Origin: an uncultured Coriobacteriales bacterium
Lineage (GTDB): Bacteria > Actinomycetota > Coriobacteriia > Coriobacteriales > UMGS124
Reading direction: 5' to 3'
DNA length: 64,000 bases
Assembly (NCBI GenBank): GCA_902464015.1
Contig: CABQHM010000003.1
Span: forward strand, 36,284 to 100,283
How positions within the stretch are numbered: position 1 is the stretch's first letter; every line of letters begins with the position of its first letter. The position numbers and the translations under genes were made by a program. Positions 43,079-51,203 of the stretch are shown in pieces. The notes beneath the pieces are model-generated. The model ran no database searches and was not told where the DNA came from. It saw only the letters and a list, made by a program, of their open reading frames with translations.

Positions 43079-45376
43079 ATGGGAGCAACCTCTACGTGGG
43101 AGCTTGAGGGCGTAAACCAGGACCGCGAGGATTTCAAGATCGTCGGTACCTGGGGCCACGAGGGCCGTCAGAGCTGGGACATGGTCTCCGGCGCCGCCAA
43201 GTACCCCACCGACCTGTGGATGGACGGCACTCTTACCGCCATGGCGCTGCGCAGCCCCTATGGCCATGCGCGCGTGAAGTCGCTCGACATCTCCGAGGCC
43301 GAGCAGATTGAGGGCGTCAAGCTCGTGCTCACCTATGAGGACGAGGAACTTGCCAGCATGCCCAAGTACCGTCCCTCCTACTATCAGTTCGGCGGAAGCC
43401 CGCTTCTGGGCGACGAGGCCGAGTTCGAGGGCGACGAGGTCGGCGCTGTCGTTGTGGCCATCAACGAGGAAGTTTGCCGCCGCGCCCTTGCTGCCATCAA
43501 GGTCGACTGGGAGGTTCTTCCCTTCGTGCTCGACGCACGAGAGGCGGCCAAGCCCGGCGCCCCCATCCTGCGCCCCGAGATGAACCCCGACTCCAACATG
43601 ACCGGCAACACGTTCGGTGCCGCCGTTGAGTGGGAGATCGGCTGTGCCGAGGAGGGGTTCAAGGAGTCCGACCACGTCGAGGTCATCAACTACGGCCGTC
43701 CCATGTGGAGCCAGTTCCGTTCCATGCCGCCGGCGTACTTCTCCTACTGGGCCGACGACCCCTGGGGCAACCCCGACGGCGAGAAGATGTGCTACGTCAC
43801 CAACCACGCCCACTTCCCTTCGAACGGCCCAATCGTGGCTGCGTTCATGGGTCAGGGCTCCTATGCCGACAAGTTCCGCGCCCTCACGCCCTACATGGCC
43901 TCGCGCTACTGCGACTTCGTGGAGAAGCGCGGCGCCCAGTTTGCCCCCGTGCTCTCCAAGCGCCTGGGTGGCGTGCCCATTCGTTACGTGCAGAGCCGCC
44001 GCGAGGCGTTTGACGCCGCCGTGCCGCAGACCTACCTCACGGTGCGCATCGGCTTCGACGACGAGGGCAACCTGCTCGCCGTTCAGTCCAAGAACGTCCA
44101 TCAGACGGGTGCGCGCGGCGGTTATGGCGACAAGACGCACGGCCACCTGGTGCTTCCGCCCAACGCCCAGAGCTTCAAGCAGACGACTTGCCCCAACATC
44201 TACTCGGAGATGGGTTACTACGTCACCAACGGCGCCTGCACCACGGCCGACCCCGGTCAGCCTGGCTACGAGCCGGTGAACCTGGCGTTCCACAAGATCG
44301 CCGACACGCTGGGCATGGATCCCTGCGACGTCATCATGAAGAACGTCGCTGTGACCGACCCCTCGCTTTCTGCCTGCATGGACGCGGGCAAGGCGGCCTT
44401 CGGCTGGGACGAGAAGTGGCACCTGGCAGGCCAGCGCACGCTCGAGGACGGGCGCATGCACGGCGTCGCCGTGCGCTATGCCGCCTCGCAGACCTGGGGC
44501 ATGATCAGCTACAACATCAACCTGCGCATGGGCATCGACGGCAAGATCTACATGCCCTACGCCGAGGCTCTCATCGGCACGTACTGGCCCGACGCCGTGC
44601 AGCTCGTCATTGCCGAGGAGCTCGGCATGAAGCTCGAGGACGTCATCGTGTACTACGCGCCCAACTACAACAACTGGCAGGAGGGCGACGCTGCCGACCG
44701 TGGCGCCACGTGCACCTGGGCTGCCAAGGAAGCCGCCAACCAGCTGAAGCAGCAGATCCTAGCCACGGGCTCGGCGCTTCTGGGTGCCTCCGTGGATGAG
44801 TGCGACATCGTCGACTCCATGATCTGCCTTAAGGCCGACCCTTCCAAGCAGGTCTCCATGGTCGGTATCGGCCAGCTCGCCGTGGGCTATTGCGGCAAGC
44901 CCAGCGTCCCCTTCCAGACCGACGTCATCCGCACGATGAACGCTGACTTCTGCGAGGTCGCAGTCGACCCCGAGACGGGCATGGTGGAGATTCTCGACTA
45001 TGTGTGCGCCCATGACTTCGGCAAGGTCATTCGTCCTTCGTCGGCCCTGGGCCAGATCGAGACGGCTGTGTGCATGAACTCCGGCCGCGCCCTGCGCGAG
45101 GAGATCGTGTGGGACGAGGGCACGGGCGTGCTGCTCAACGGCAACATGTACGACTACAAGGTGCCCACGGCCCTCGACGAGCCGCCGACGGTCCCCGTTC
45201 CTGTTGAGACCCGCTGCGGCGGCGGTGCCTATGGCTCGACCGGCGTGGCCCACGCTCATGCCAACCCCGGTCTTGTGGGCCTGGCGATTCAGAACGCGAT
45301 TGGCGGAGAGGTCATCGAGTGCCCGCCGTATACACCCGATAAGGTGCTCCGTGCTCTGGGGCGCATAGGCGCGTAG
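43079..45376 (+). CDS. Molybdopterin-binding (catalytic) subunit, xanthine dehydrogenase family
   Basis: 765 residues with both Ald_Xan_dh_C domains. The N-terminal part has SGAAKYPTDL and LRSPYGHARVKSLD, and the cofactor-binding loop is ARGGYGDKTHG where typical members have GGGFGGK. Near the C-terminus the usual GVGE, whose Glu is the catalytic base of xanthine dehydrogenase and aldehyde oxidoreductase, is replaced by GVAH (G722-H725). The reaction may therefore differ from a standard hydroxylation. It has no leader and is probably co-exported with the 2Fe-2S subunit. Confidence 0.88.
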   Translation: MGATSTWELEGVNQDREDFKIVGTWGHEGRQSWDMVSGAAKYPTDLWMDGTLTAMALRSPYGHARVKSLDISEAEQIEGVKLVLTYEDEELASMPKYRPSYYQFGGSPLLGDEAEFEGDEVGAVVVAINEEVCRRALAAIKVDWEVLPFVLDAREAAKPGAPILRPEMNPDSNMTGNTFGAAVEWEIGCAEEGFKESDHVEVINYGRPMWSQFRSMPPAYFSYWADDPWGNPDGEKMCYVTNHAHFPSNGPIVAAFMGQGSYADKFRALTPYMASRYCDFVEKRGAQFAPVLSKRLGGVPIRYVQSRREAFDAAVPQTYLTVRIGFDDEGNLLAVQSKNVHQTGARGGYGDKTHGHLVLPPNAQSFKQTTCPNIYSEMGYYVTNGACTTADPGQPGYEPVNLAFHKIADTLGMDPCDVIMKNVAVTDPSLSACMDAGKAAFGWDEKWHLAGQRTLEDGRMHGVAVRYAASQTWGMISYNINLRMGIDGKIYMPYAEALIGTYWPDAVQLVIAEELGMKLEDVIVYYAPNYNNWQEGDAADRGATCTWAAKEAANQLKQQILATGSALLGASVDECDIVDSMICLKADPSKQVSMVGIGQLAVGYCGKPSVPFQTDVIRTMNADFCEVAVDPETGMVEILDYVCAHDFGKVIRPSSALGQIETAVCMNSGRALREEIVWDEGTGVLLNGNMYDYKVPTALDEPPTVPVPVETRCGGGAYGSTGVAHAHANPGLVGLAIQNAIGGEVIECPPYTPDKVLRALGRIGA

Positions 45377-45383
45377 GCGCCTG

Positions 45384-45475
45384 ACCACAGCACGCCATCC
45401 GCTGCGTTCCTTTGAGGCTCGTGTACTTCAGTACACCACGCCTCAAAGCGCCTTGCAGCTGTTGCACTGTGGCAC
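45384..45475. other. Large nested inverted repeat between Mo and FAD subunit genes
   Basis: An inner hairpin CTTTGAGGC..GTGTAC-TTCA-GTACAC..GCCTCAAAG (about 45408-45449) is enclosed by further pairing segments (GCTGC/GCAGC and CCACAG/CTGTGG). It interrupts an operon, has no T tail, and leaves about 60 nt before the FAD gene. It is likely an mRNA stabiliser or partial attenuator that sets subunit ratios, or an inserted repeat of the REP type. Confidence 0.6.
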
Positions 45476-45539
45476 GCGTAAGGTCAAAATCAAGGGCACA
45501 AACAAGACGTAATTCATACTCTACCTGGAGGGTTCTCCA

Positions 45540-46505
45540 ATGAAGCATTTCTCTCATATGCAGGCGGGGTCGGCTGAGGAGGCGGCGAGCAACGTTGCGG
45601 CGACGTTCCAGTCTACGGGCGTCGAGGGTTCCGCCATGTTCATCGCCGGCGGTACCGACTTGCTTGGCACGCTCAAAGACGAGCTGCTGCCCACGTACCC
45701 GCAGCTTGTGATTGACCTCAAGACCATTCCCGGTCTTGACCAGATCGAGGACGAGGGTTCCCAGATTCGCATCGGCGCCCTGGTGAAGCTTGCCGACGTG
45801 GCTGCCAGCGAGGTCGTGCAGCAAGGTGCCGCGGCGCTGGCCAAGGCGTGCTCGCGCGTCGCGTCGCCCACCATCCGCCATATGGGCACCATCGGCGGCA
45901 ACATCTGCCAGATGCATCGTTGCTGGTACTTCCGCGTGCCCGACGATCGCTTCCACTGCAAGCGCAAGGGCGGCAACTACTGCCCCGCCCGCATCGGCGA
46001 CAACCGCTACCACTCCATCTTCGGCGACGAGTGCGGCTGCTTTGCCGCCAGCTCGCAGGACAGCGCCCCTGCCCTCATCGCCCTGGGCGCCACTATGGTC
46101 ACGACGAAGCGCGAGCTGTCTGCCGAGGACTTCTTCCACATCAACGGCGTGCGCTCCTGCGTCCTCGACGAGGACGAGATGCTGACGCACATCGTCGTGC
46201 CCAAGGTAGCCAAGAGCTCCTTCCGCAAGTTCGCCCTGCGTAAGTCCATTGACTTCCCTGTGGTGAACTGCGCCGTCGCTCAGACCGAGGACGGTAGCGT
46301 CAAGGTCGCGCTCGGTGGCGTGTATCCCTCGCCCATCCGCAGCGCTGCCGCCGAGGAAGCCGTCGCGGCCGGCGTGACCGAGGAGAGCGCCGCCGCTGCC
46401 GGCGACGCCGCCGTCAAGGACGCCAAGCCGTTGCCCAAGAACGAGTACAAGGTCGAGATCACGCGCACGATTGTGAAGCGCGCGCTTCTCGAGATTGCGG
46501 GGTAG
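45540..46505 (+). CDS. FAD subunit with extra [4Fe-4S] loop, xanthine dehydrogenase family
   Basis: 321 residues. The FAD_binding_5 pattern is clear (IAGGTDLLGTLKD; ASPTIRHMGTIGGNICQ) and a CO_deh_flav_C domain follows. Between the FAD halves is an insertion of about 40 residues with cysteines C128, C140, C148 and C165/C167. A similar loop in 4-hydroxybenzoyl-CoA reductase beta subunits carries an additional [4Fe-4S] cluster, suggesting electron flow to or from low-potential carriers. An RBS (TGGAGGG) precedes the ATG. Confidence 0.88.
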   Translation: MKHFSHMQAGSAEEAASNVAATFQSTGVEGSAMFIAGGTDLLGTLKDELLPTYPQLVIDLKTIPGLDQIEDEGSQIRIGALVKLADVAASEVVQQGAAALAKACSRVASPTIRHMGTIGGNICQMHRCWYFRVPDDRFHCKRKGGNYCPARIGDNRYHSIFGDECGCFAASSQDSAPALIALGATMVTTKRELSAEDFFHINGVRSCVLDEDEMLTHIVVPKVAKSSFRKFALRKSIDFPVVNCAVAQTEDGSVKVALGGVYPSPIRSAAAEEAVAAGVTEESAAAAGDAAVKDAKPLPKNEYKVEITRTIVKRALLEIAG

Positions 46506-46509
46506 GGTC

Positions 46510-47628
46510 ATGACGGCTTTCGAGCAGAGCCTGGAAGAGCTGCGCGCGTTTGTCGCGGAGCATGCGGAAATTCGCATGACGGCCACAAGCCTGTCGGTGC
46601 CCCGTGAGGTGCGCGCCGATTTCTATGCGCGTGTGGGGCGTGTCCAGCGCGAGCTGGCCGAGGAGATCCTCGGTGGGTCTGAGACGGCGGGCGAGTGTGC
46701 CGGGTCGGTCGCTGCCTGCAATCTTTCCGCTTTGGCCGAGGCTGCCGCCAAGTGCGCCCAGGTGCGTGAAGGTCTGTGCGCGCAGGCGGGCCTCTCCCAG
46801 TTCAAGCTCGCCTCCATGCTCGAAAGCCTGATGGCCGACCCTGCGGCCGAGGCCGTGCGCCCCTTGTTTGCCTGCGTGCTCGATGCCCTGCAGACGGGCC
46901 AGGACGCCGGGGCCCTGCGAGCGCGGGCGCAGGGGGTGCTCGTGCCTCATGTTGAAATGCTGTACCGCAACGCCTATGAGGCGTGGGCGTACTACGGGGT
47001 GGTGAGCCGTCTTGAGCCCCGCGTGTTCCACGCGGTGTTCACGGTCGATATGAAGTCGGTCCATACGGTGCCCACGGCACGGGTCGAGGTCGCAAGCCAG
47101 GCCACCTCTCCCACGCTGCGCCTGCCCGAGACTGTCTTTGAGACTGCCGACGGCCGCGTGTTCGCGATGAAGAGCGAGGCGGCCCATGAGCTGGACTTCT
47201 ATGGGTTCAAGAACAAGCGTCGCCGTGACAGTTCTTCGGGCGGCAACACGACAGACCTCATGACGCACCGCGTGCTTTTGCTCTGGGAGCTGACAAGCGT
47301 TGACGCCGTGAGCTTCGTCGCCGACCGCGACAAGTCGCGCCTGGTGCCGCCCGCCCTCACGGTGGAGGTGCTCATGCCGCGCGAAATGGCCACCCCGGCC
47401 TACGTGAGCGCCTTTGTCGAGCGCATCAACGCGGTGCGCTCCCGCCGCCCCGTGCAGGTGATCGCGCTTGACGGGGTTGCCGCTGCGGGCGGGTCCGAGC
47501 CGGCCGAGTTTCCCGAGGGCATGCTCGACGATTCCACGGTGGCCCCCGTGGAGGTGCGCCATGCCGCGCCTGTCTGCCGGTTCGACCCTGCGGTGCTTGA
47601 CGGCATCGCGGCGGTGTTGCGCGCGTAA
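46510..47628 (+). CDS. Hypothetical protein in the molybdenum hydroxylase operon
   Basis: 372 residues, start ATG 4 nt after the FAD gene. I do not recognise the family. The N-terminal 180 residues are helical (LEELRAFVAEHAEIR onward, with several Cys), and the C-terminal half is predicted mixed alpha/beta. There is no signal peptide or membrane helix. Tight spacing implies a dedicated role, perhaps as a chaperone that holds the complex before Tat export, by analogy with TorD/DmsD. No sequence similarity supports that. Confidence 0.7.
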   Translation: MTAFEQSLEELRAFVAEHAEIRMTATSLSVPREVRADFYARVGRVQRELAEEILGGSETAGECAGSVAACNLSALAEAAAKCAQVREGLCAQAGLSQFKLASMLESLMADPAAEAVRPLFACVLDALQTGQDAGALRARAQGVLVPHVEMLYRNAYEAWAYYGVVSRLEPRVFHAVFTVDMKSVHTVPTARVEVASQATSPTLRLPETVFETADGRVFAMKSEAAHELDFYGFKNKRRRDSSSGGNTTDLMTHRVLLLWELTSVDAVSFVADRDKSRLVPPALTVEVLMPREMATPAYVSAFVERINAVRSRRPVQVIALDGVAAAGGSEPAEFPEGMLDDSTVAPVEVRHAAPVCRFDPAVLDGIAAVLRA

Positions 47629-47716
47629 GGCCCGGCGTTGCGAGGGCCTGCGCCTGTATGGCCGGCCCCGCGAATGTTTTGATATGTGATTGATGACCGA
47701 AGAAGGAGGAACGACC

Positions 47717-48226
47717 ATGGTAGCTGAAACCAAGAAGAAGGCGCTGGTCGCCGGTAGCGTTCTGGTTGCCGCTGCACTCGTTGGCGCATGTGCCTGGTAT
47801 GTTGGCACTGCCACGGGGGTTTCGAGCGCCGACGCGCAGGGTGCGCCTGCCCTGGGCAACACGCTCGACAACAACGACACGGCCGAGAAGGGCGAGCTCG
47901 CGGTGTACGACCCCGCTGCAGAGGCTGGTGCCTCGGGCGGTGTGGCCATCGAGGGCTCCGAGGAGGAGAAGCTCCAGCAGGAGCGCATTGCGGGCGGTGC
48001 CGTGGGCGCTGTCGTCTCGCAGAACCTCGAGCCCCTCGAGGGCGTGGTCGACGGCACCCCTGGGGATTACGCCATGACGTACGGTATGGAGTTCCAGGCC
48101 CCCGACCTGCCGAAGGCCGTCATGGACGCCGTTGAGTCCGGATCGCTCGAGGGTCTTCCCGAGAACCACCTTACGGCCAACCTCTCTCCCGAGGACTGCA
48201 CGAGCTGCCACACGATTCTCGAGTAG
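47717..48226 (+). CDS. Membrane-anchored monohaem c-type cytochrome-like protein
   Basis: 169 residues after a strong RBS (AAGGAGGA). An N-terminal membrane helix (about 8-28) is followed by an acidic low-complexity linker (about 35-100) and a C-terminal region ending in CTSCHTILE. C161, C164 and H165 form one CxxCH haem-attachment motif four residues from the end. It could be a tethered electron carrier that links the exported molybdenum complex to the membrane. Haem ligation is inferred from the motif only, and a terminal CxxCH is unusual. Confidence 0.7.
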   Translation: MVAETKKKALVAGSVLVAAALVGACAWYVGTATGVSSADAQGAPALGNTLDNNDTAEKGELAVYDPAAEAGASGGVAIEGSEEEKLQQERIAGGAVGAVVSQNLEPLEGVVDGTPGDYAMTYGMEFQAPDLPKAVMDAVESGSLEGLPENHLTANLSPEDCTSCHTILE

Positions 48227-48292
48227 GGGATTCGGCAGATTGAAGCGCATGGGCTCATCTTGGGATGGGGCCTATGAGCTGCGTGATTTTGC

Positions 48293-48330
48293 AGGCCCGG
48301 TACCGATGACATGCGGTGCCGGGCCTTTTG
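48293..48330 (+). terminator. Rho-independent terminator of the molybdenum hydroxylase operon
   Basis: AGGCCCGGTACCG (48293-48305) pairs with CGGTGCCGGGCCT (48314-48326), 13 bp with one G-T, followed by TTTTGCTT. Confidence 0.88.
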
Positions 48331-48649
48331 CTTGCTGCTTGTGCACGCGGGCGAGAGAGCGAGAACGGACTACGTCCTCGCACGAGGATGAGCCAGGCGG
48401 TCGTTGGCGCGGCGTTGGCCACAGGAGGGGCCGCGCCTTCAAGGCGGGTAGCTCTTTGGGGCATCCGTCTTGCTCGATGCACTTCTCCGCCTTCATCGGC
48501 TACCATACAGTCCTGCCCTGAGGCTCCCATCGGCTGCCATACAGCTTTGCGCCCTGGCCTTGCCTTGGCCCTCATCGGCTACCATATTGTCTCGCTGGGC
48601 CCCTCCGGCCTCGCCACTTTCCGCCTCTACCGAAAGCGAACACGACCTC
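48331..48649. repeat. Intergenic region with three copies of a 19-bp repeat
   Basis: No gene is seen. CATCGGCTACCATACAGTC at 48494, CATCGGCTGCCATACAGCT at 48528 and CATCGGCTACCATATTGTC at 48573 are direct repeats spaced 34 and 45 nt apart. They end 59 nt before the HAD gene start. They may be binding sites for a regulator or worn duplications. Confidence 0.6.
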
Positions 48650-49339
48650 ATGCCAGCTCAACGTGTCTGTCTCGACCAGCTCCGCCCCTCCTCGTTTGCC
48701 TTCCGCGCGGCCATCTTCGACTTCGATGGCACGCTGGCCGATTCTTGCGACGTGTGGGCGCAGGTGGATCGCGATTTCTTTGCGGCGCGCGGCCTTGCCT
48801 ACAGCCCGGAGTATGCCGAGACGCTCGCGCTGCTTGGTTTTGAGGACGGCGCGCGCTATACCGTCGAGGCATATGGCCTGGCAGAGTCGCCGCAGGAGAT
48901 CTGCGACGAGTGGAACCGCATGGGCCGCGAGCACTACACCCACGACGTGCAGATGTTCCCTGACGCCCTCGAATACGTGCGCGCCCTCAAGCAGCAGGGC
49001 ATCCTCACGGCCATCGCCACGACCAACGACCCCCAGGTCGTCTCGTCCATGGAGCCGCGCGTGCCCATGGCGGGCCTGTTCGACACACGCGTGCACGGCT
49101 GCGAGGTTGCGCACCACACCAAGGAGCACCCCGACATCTTCCTGGAGGCCGCACACCGTCTGGGCGTCGAGCCGCACGAGTGCGTCGTTTTCGAAGACCA
49201 TCTCACGGCCATCCGCACGGCGCAGGCGGCGGACATGGCCTGCGCGGGCCATGTCAATGGCCAGGCCACGCAGCCAACGGACGAAATCCAGGCGCAGGCG
49301 GGCGTCATTATTACATCCTGGGGCGATTTGCTCCACTAG
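48650..49339 (+). CDS. HAD-superfamily phosphatase (beta-phosphoglucomutase-like, subfamily IA)
   Basis: 229 residues. All HAD motifs are present: FDFDGTLADS, TTNDPQ, KEHPDIFLEAA and VFEDHLTAIRTA. The helical cap identifies subfamily IA (phosphoglycolate phosphatase/beta-PGM relatives). The start is chosen at MPAQRVC because upstream sequence is repetitive; no good RBS is seen. Substrate unknown. Confidence 0.85.
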   Translation: MPAQRVCLDQLRPSSFAFRAAIFDFDGTLADSCDVWAQVDRDFFAARGLAYSPEYAETLALLGFEDGARYTVEAYGLAESPQEICDEWNRMGREHYTHDVQMFPDALEYVRALKQQGILTAIATTNDPQVVSSMEPRVPMAGLFDTRVHGCEVAHHTKEHPDIFLEAAHRLGVEPHECVVFEDHLTAIRTAQAADMACAGHVNGQATQPTDEIQAQAGVIITSWGDLLH

Positions 49340-49360
49340 TGAGCGCAGGGTGCCTCTCTT

Positions 49361-49447
49361 GCTATATAGTATGGTGTCTGCAAGCAAATACCCAGGTAGA
49401 TGATGGGATTTCTTCAACCCTGAGGTATGGTTTGAATATAGAGGGAG
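49361..49447 (-). repeat. Partial relative of the structured element (core only)
   Basis: On the minus strand, CATCTACCTGGG (core at 49393-49402) is followed by TATTTGCTTGCAG. That parallels ATTATGCAAGCAG after the core of copy 3. An inner stem AAATCCC/GGGTATTT can form. The outer arms of the full elements are not evident. It lies immediately upstream of the cysteine desulfidase-family gene. Confidence 0.5.
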
Positions 49448-49454
49448 CACCCGC

Positions 49455-50765
49455 ATGGCCGCATCGCCCGATGAGAAGACCACGTCCCTGTTCGTTGAGC
49501 TGCTCGGCAAAGAACTCGTGTGCGCACTGGGCTGCACCGAGCCCATCGCCCTGGCCTATGGTGCGGCGCTTGCCGGTCGCACGCTCGGCGAGCCCGTCGA
49601 GCACATGGTCGTGCGCTGCAGCGGCAATATCATCAAGAATGTCAAGAGCGTCGTCGTGCCTAACTCGGGCGGCCTCAAGGGCGTCGAGGTCGCGGCCGTG
49701 CTCGGTCTTCTCGGCGGTGACGCCGACCGCGAGCTCGAGGTCCTCCAGTCGGTGACGCCCGAGGTCGTCGAGCGTGCCCAGGCCCTTATCGCGCAAGGTT
49801 TCTGCGAGGTCGAGCTTGTCGAAGGCGTGCCGAACCTCTTCATCGTCGTGGAGGTGTCGGGCGCGGGCCACACCGCTTCGGTCACGCTGCGCGACCGCCA
49901 CACCAACGTCGTCGACGTCACTCGCGACGGCGAGACGATCCAGCGCGACGCCCACGACGAGGGCGACGACGCCTCCAACCAGGAAGTCTACCGCCGCCTT
50001 TCAATGGCCAACATCTGCGCGTTTGCCCGCGAGATCAATCTTGAGCGCGTAAAGCCCCTGCTTGAGCGCCAAATCGACTGCAACACCGCCGTGTCTGAAG
50101 AGGGCCTGCGCGGCCACTGGGGAAGCGAGATCGGCCGCACGATTCTCGCCATGCACCCGGCCGACGTCACGACGCGCATGCGCGCCCGCGCGGCTGCGGG
50201 GTCCGATGCGCGCATGGGCGGCTGCTCCCTGCCCGTCGTCATCAACTCGGGTTCGGGCAACCAGGGCATGACGGTGTCGCTTCCCGTCATCGAGTACGCC
50301 GCCTCGGTCCACGCCACCCACGAGCAGCTCCTGCGCGCCCTGTGCATCTCAAACCTCACGGCGCTTCACCTCAAGCGCTACATCGGCAGCCTCTCGGCTT
50401 TCTGCGGCGTGGTGTGCGCGGCGGCCGGTGCGGGCGCGGCGGTGACCTACCTGGCCGGCGGCACCGACGCCCAGGTGGGCTCCACGGTCGTCAACACCAT
50501 CGCCAACGTGGGCGGCATCATGTGCGACGGCGCCAAGGCGAGCTGCGCGGCCAAGATATCGAGCGCGGTGGACGCCGCCATGCTCGGCCATACCATGGCG
50601 ATGCTCGGCGAGGACTTCTGCGCCGGCGACGGCCTGGTGGGCGAGGACGTGGAGTCCTCCATCGCCTCGATGGGCTACGTGGGCCGCGTGGGCATGGCCT
50701 CTACCGACGTCGAGATCCTCAACATCATGATCGGCAAGACGCGCCCCAGCTGCATGTGCTGCTAA
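49455..50765 (+). CDS. L-cysteine desulfidase/serine dehydratase alpha-like protein (UPF0597, CyuA/YhaM)
   Basis: 436 residues. The N-terminal ALGCTEPIALAYGAALAG and later SGNIIKNVKSVVVPNSGG are hallmarks of the UPF0597 family. C-terminal cysteines in MGGCSLPVVINSGSGNQG and CDGAKASCAAK would bind a [4Fe-4S] cluster. The family breaks L-cysteine into pyruvate, ammonia and sulfide. The C-terminus (RPSCMCC) is followed directly by decayed repeats of its own last codons. Confidence 0.88.
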   Translation: MAASPDEKTTSLFVELLGKELVCALGCTEPIALAYGAALAGRTLGEPVEHMVVRCSGNIIKNVKSVVVPNSGGLKGVEVAAVLGLLGGDADRELEVLQSVTPEVVERAQALIAQGFCEVELVEGVPNLFIVVEVSGAGHTASVTLRDRHTNVVDVTRDGETIQRDAHDEGDDASNQEVYRRLSMANICAFAREINLERVKPLLERQIDCNTAVSEEGLRGHWGSEIGRTILAMHPADVTTRMRARAAAGSDARMGGCSLPVVINSGSGNQGMTVSLPVIEYAASVHATHEQLLRALCISNLTALHLKRYIGSLSAFCGVVCAAAGAGAAVTYLAGGTDAQVGSTVVNTIANVGGIMCDGAKASCAAKISSAVDAAMLGHTMAMLGEDFCAGDGLVGEDVESSIASMGYVGRVGMASTDVEILNIMIGKTRPSCMCC

Positions 50766-50913
50766 CTGACTGGTCGCAAACGTCCCAGCTGCATGCGTTG
50801 CCAACTGACCGGCAAGACGCGCCCCAGTTACATGCGTGCCATCGATTGACCAGGTACGCCCCAGCTGCATGTGCTGCTGGCCGGTTGGTAAGACGCGCCC
50901 CAGCTGCATACGC
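50733..50913 (+). repeat. Decayed tandem repeats of the 3' end of the preceding gene
   Basis: The last coding segment GACGCGCCCCAGCTGCATG is repeated about five times at roughly 34-40 nt steps (about 50733, 50776, 50811, 50851 and 50887). Phrases such as CCAACTGACCGG lie between. The first copy is coding; the others follow the stop. The pattern suggests repeated slippage or duplication at the gene end. Confidence 0.7.
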
Positions 50914-51061
50914 CTCCCGTCCGCTCATCCGCCCGACGGCCCCGCTTGACGATTGCTGGCTCTGAAGTGCCTTGGTGGCGGCACAATGACTTTGGTGCAC
51001 TGCAGCGCCGCTACCAGGCATGATGCTCGCGATTTCGTGCCCGCTTGCAGCTATATGGAGA

Positions 51062-51125
51062 AATTACCCTTTAAACATACTAGGTAAAAGGGTAATTGAC
51101 ATCGCCCCCGGTTTCGTTGCATAGT
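51062..51125 (+). promoter_or_regulatory. Operator palindrome and promoter of the ABC importer operon
   Basis: AATTACCCTTT (51062-51072) and AAAGGGTAATT (51087-51097) are perfect 11-bp inverted arms. They run directly into TTGACA (51096-51101), and an 18-nt spacer leads to CATAGT (51120-51125). The palindrome therefore touches the -35 box and should be a regulator site. It does not match the NikR consensus. Confidence 0.65.
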
Positions 51126-51203
51126 TTGCCCAACCCGCGACGCCAAGCGCTTCGGCAAATCAAGCCGCACAGTGCGCGCCGCATCCATTGATTGGAGCAT
51201 ATC

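Noticed and set aside
45520..45535. CTCTACCTGG resembling the structured element core
   Set aside because: There are no inverted arms, and the bases overlap the ribosome-binding site of the FAD subunit gene.
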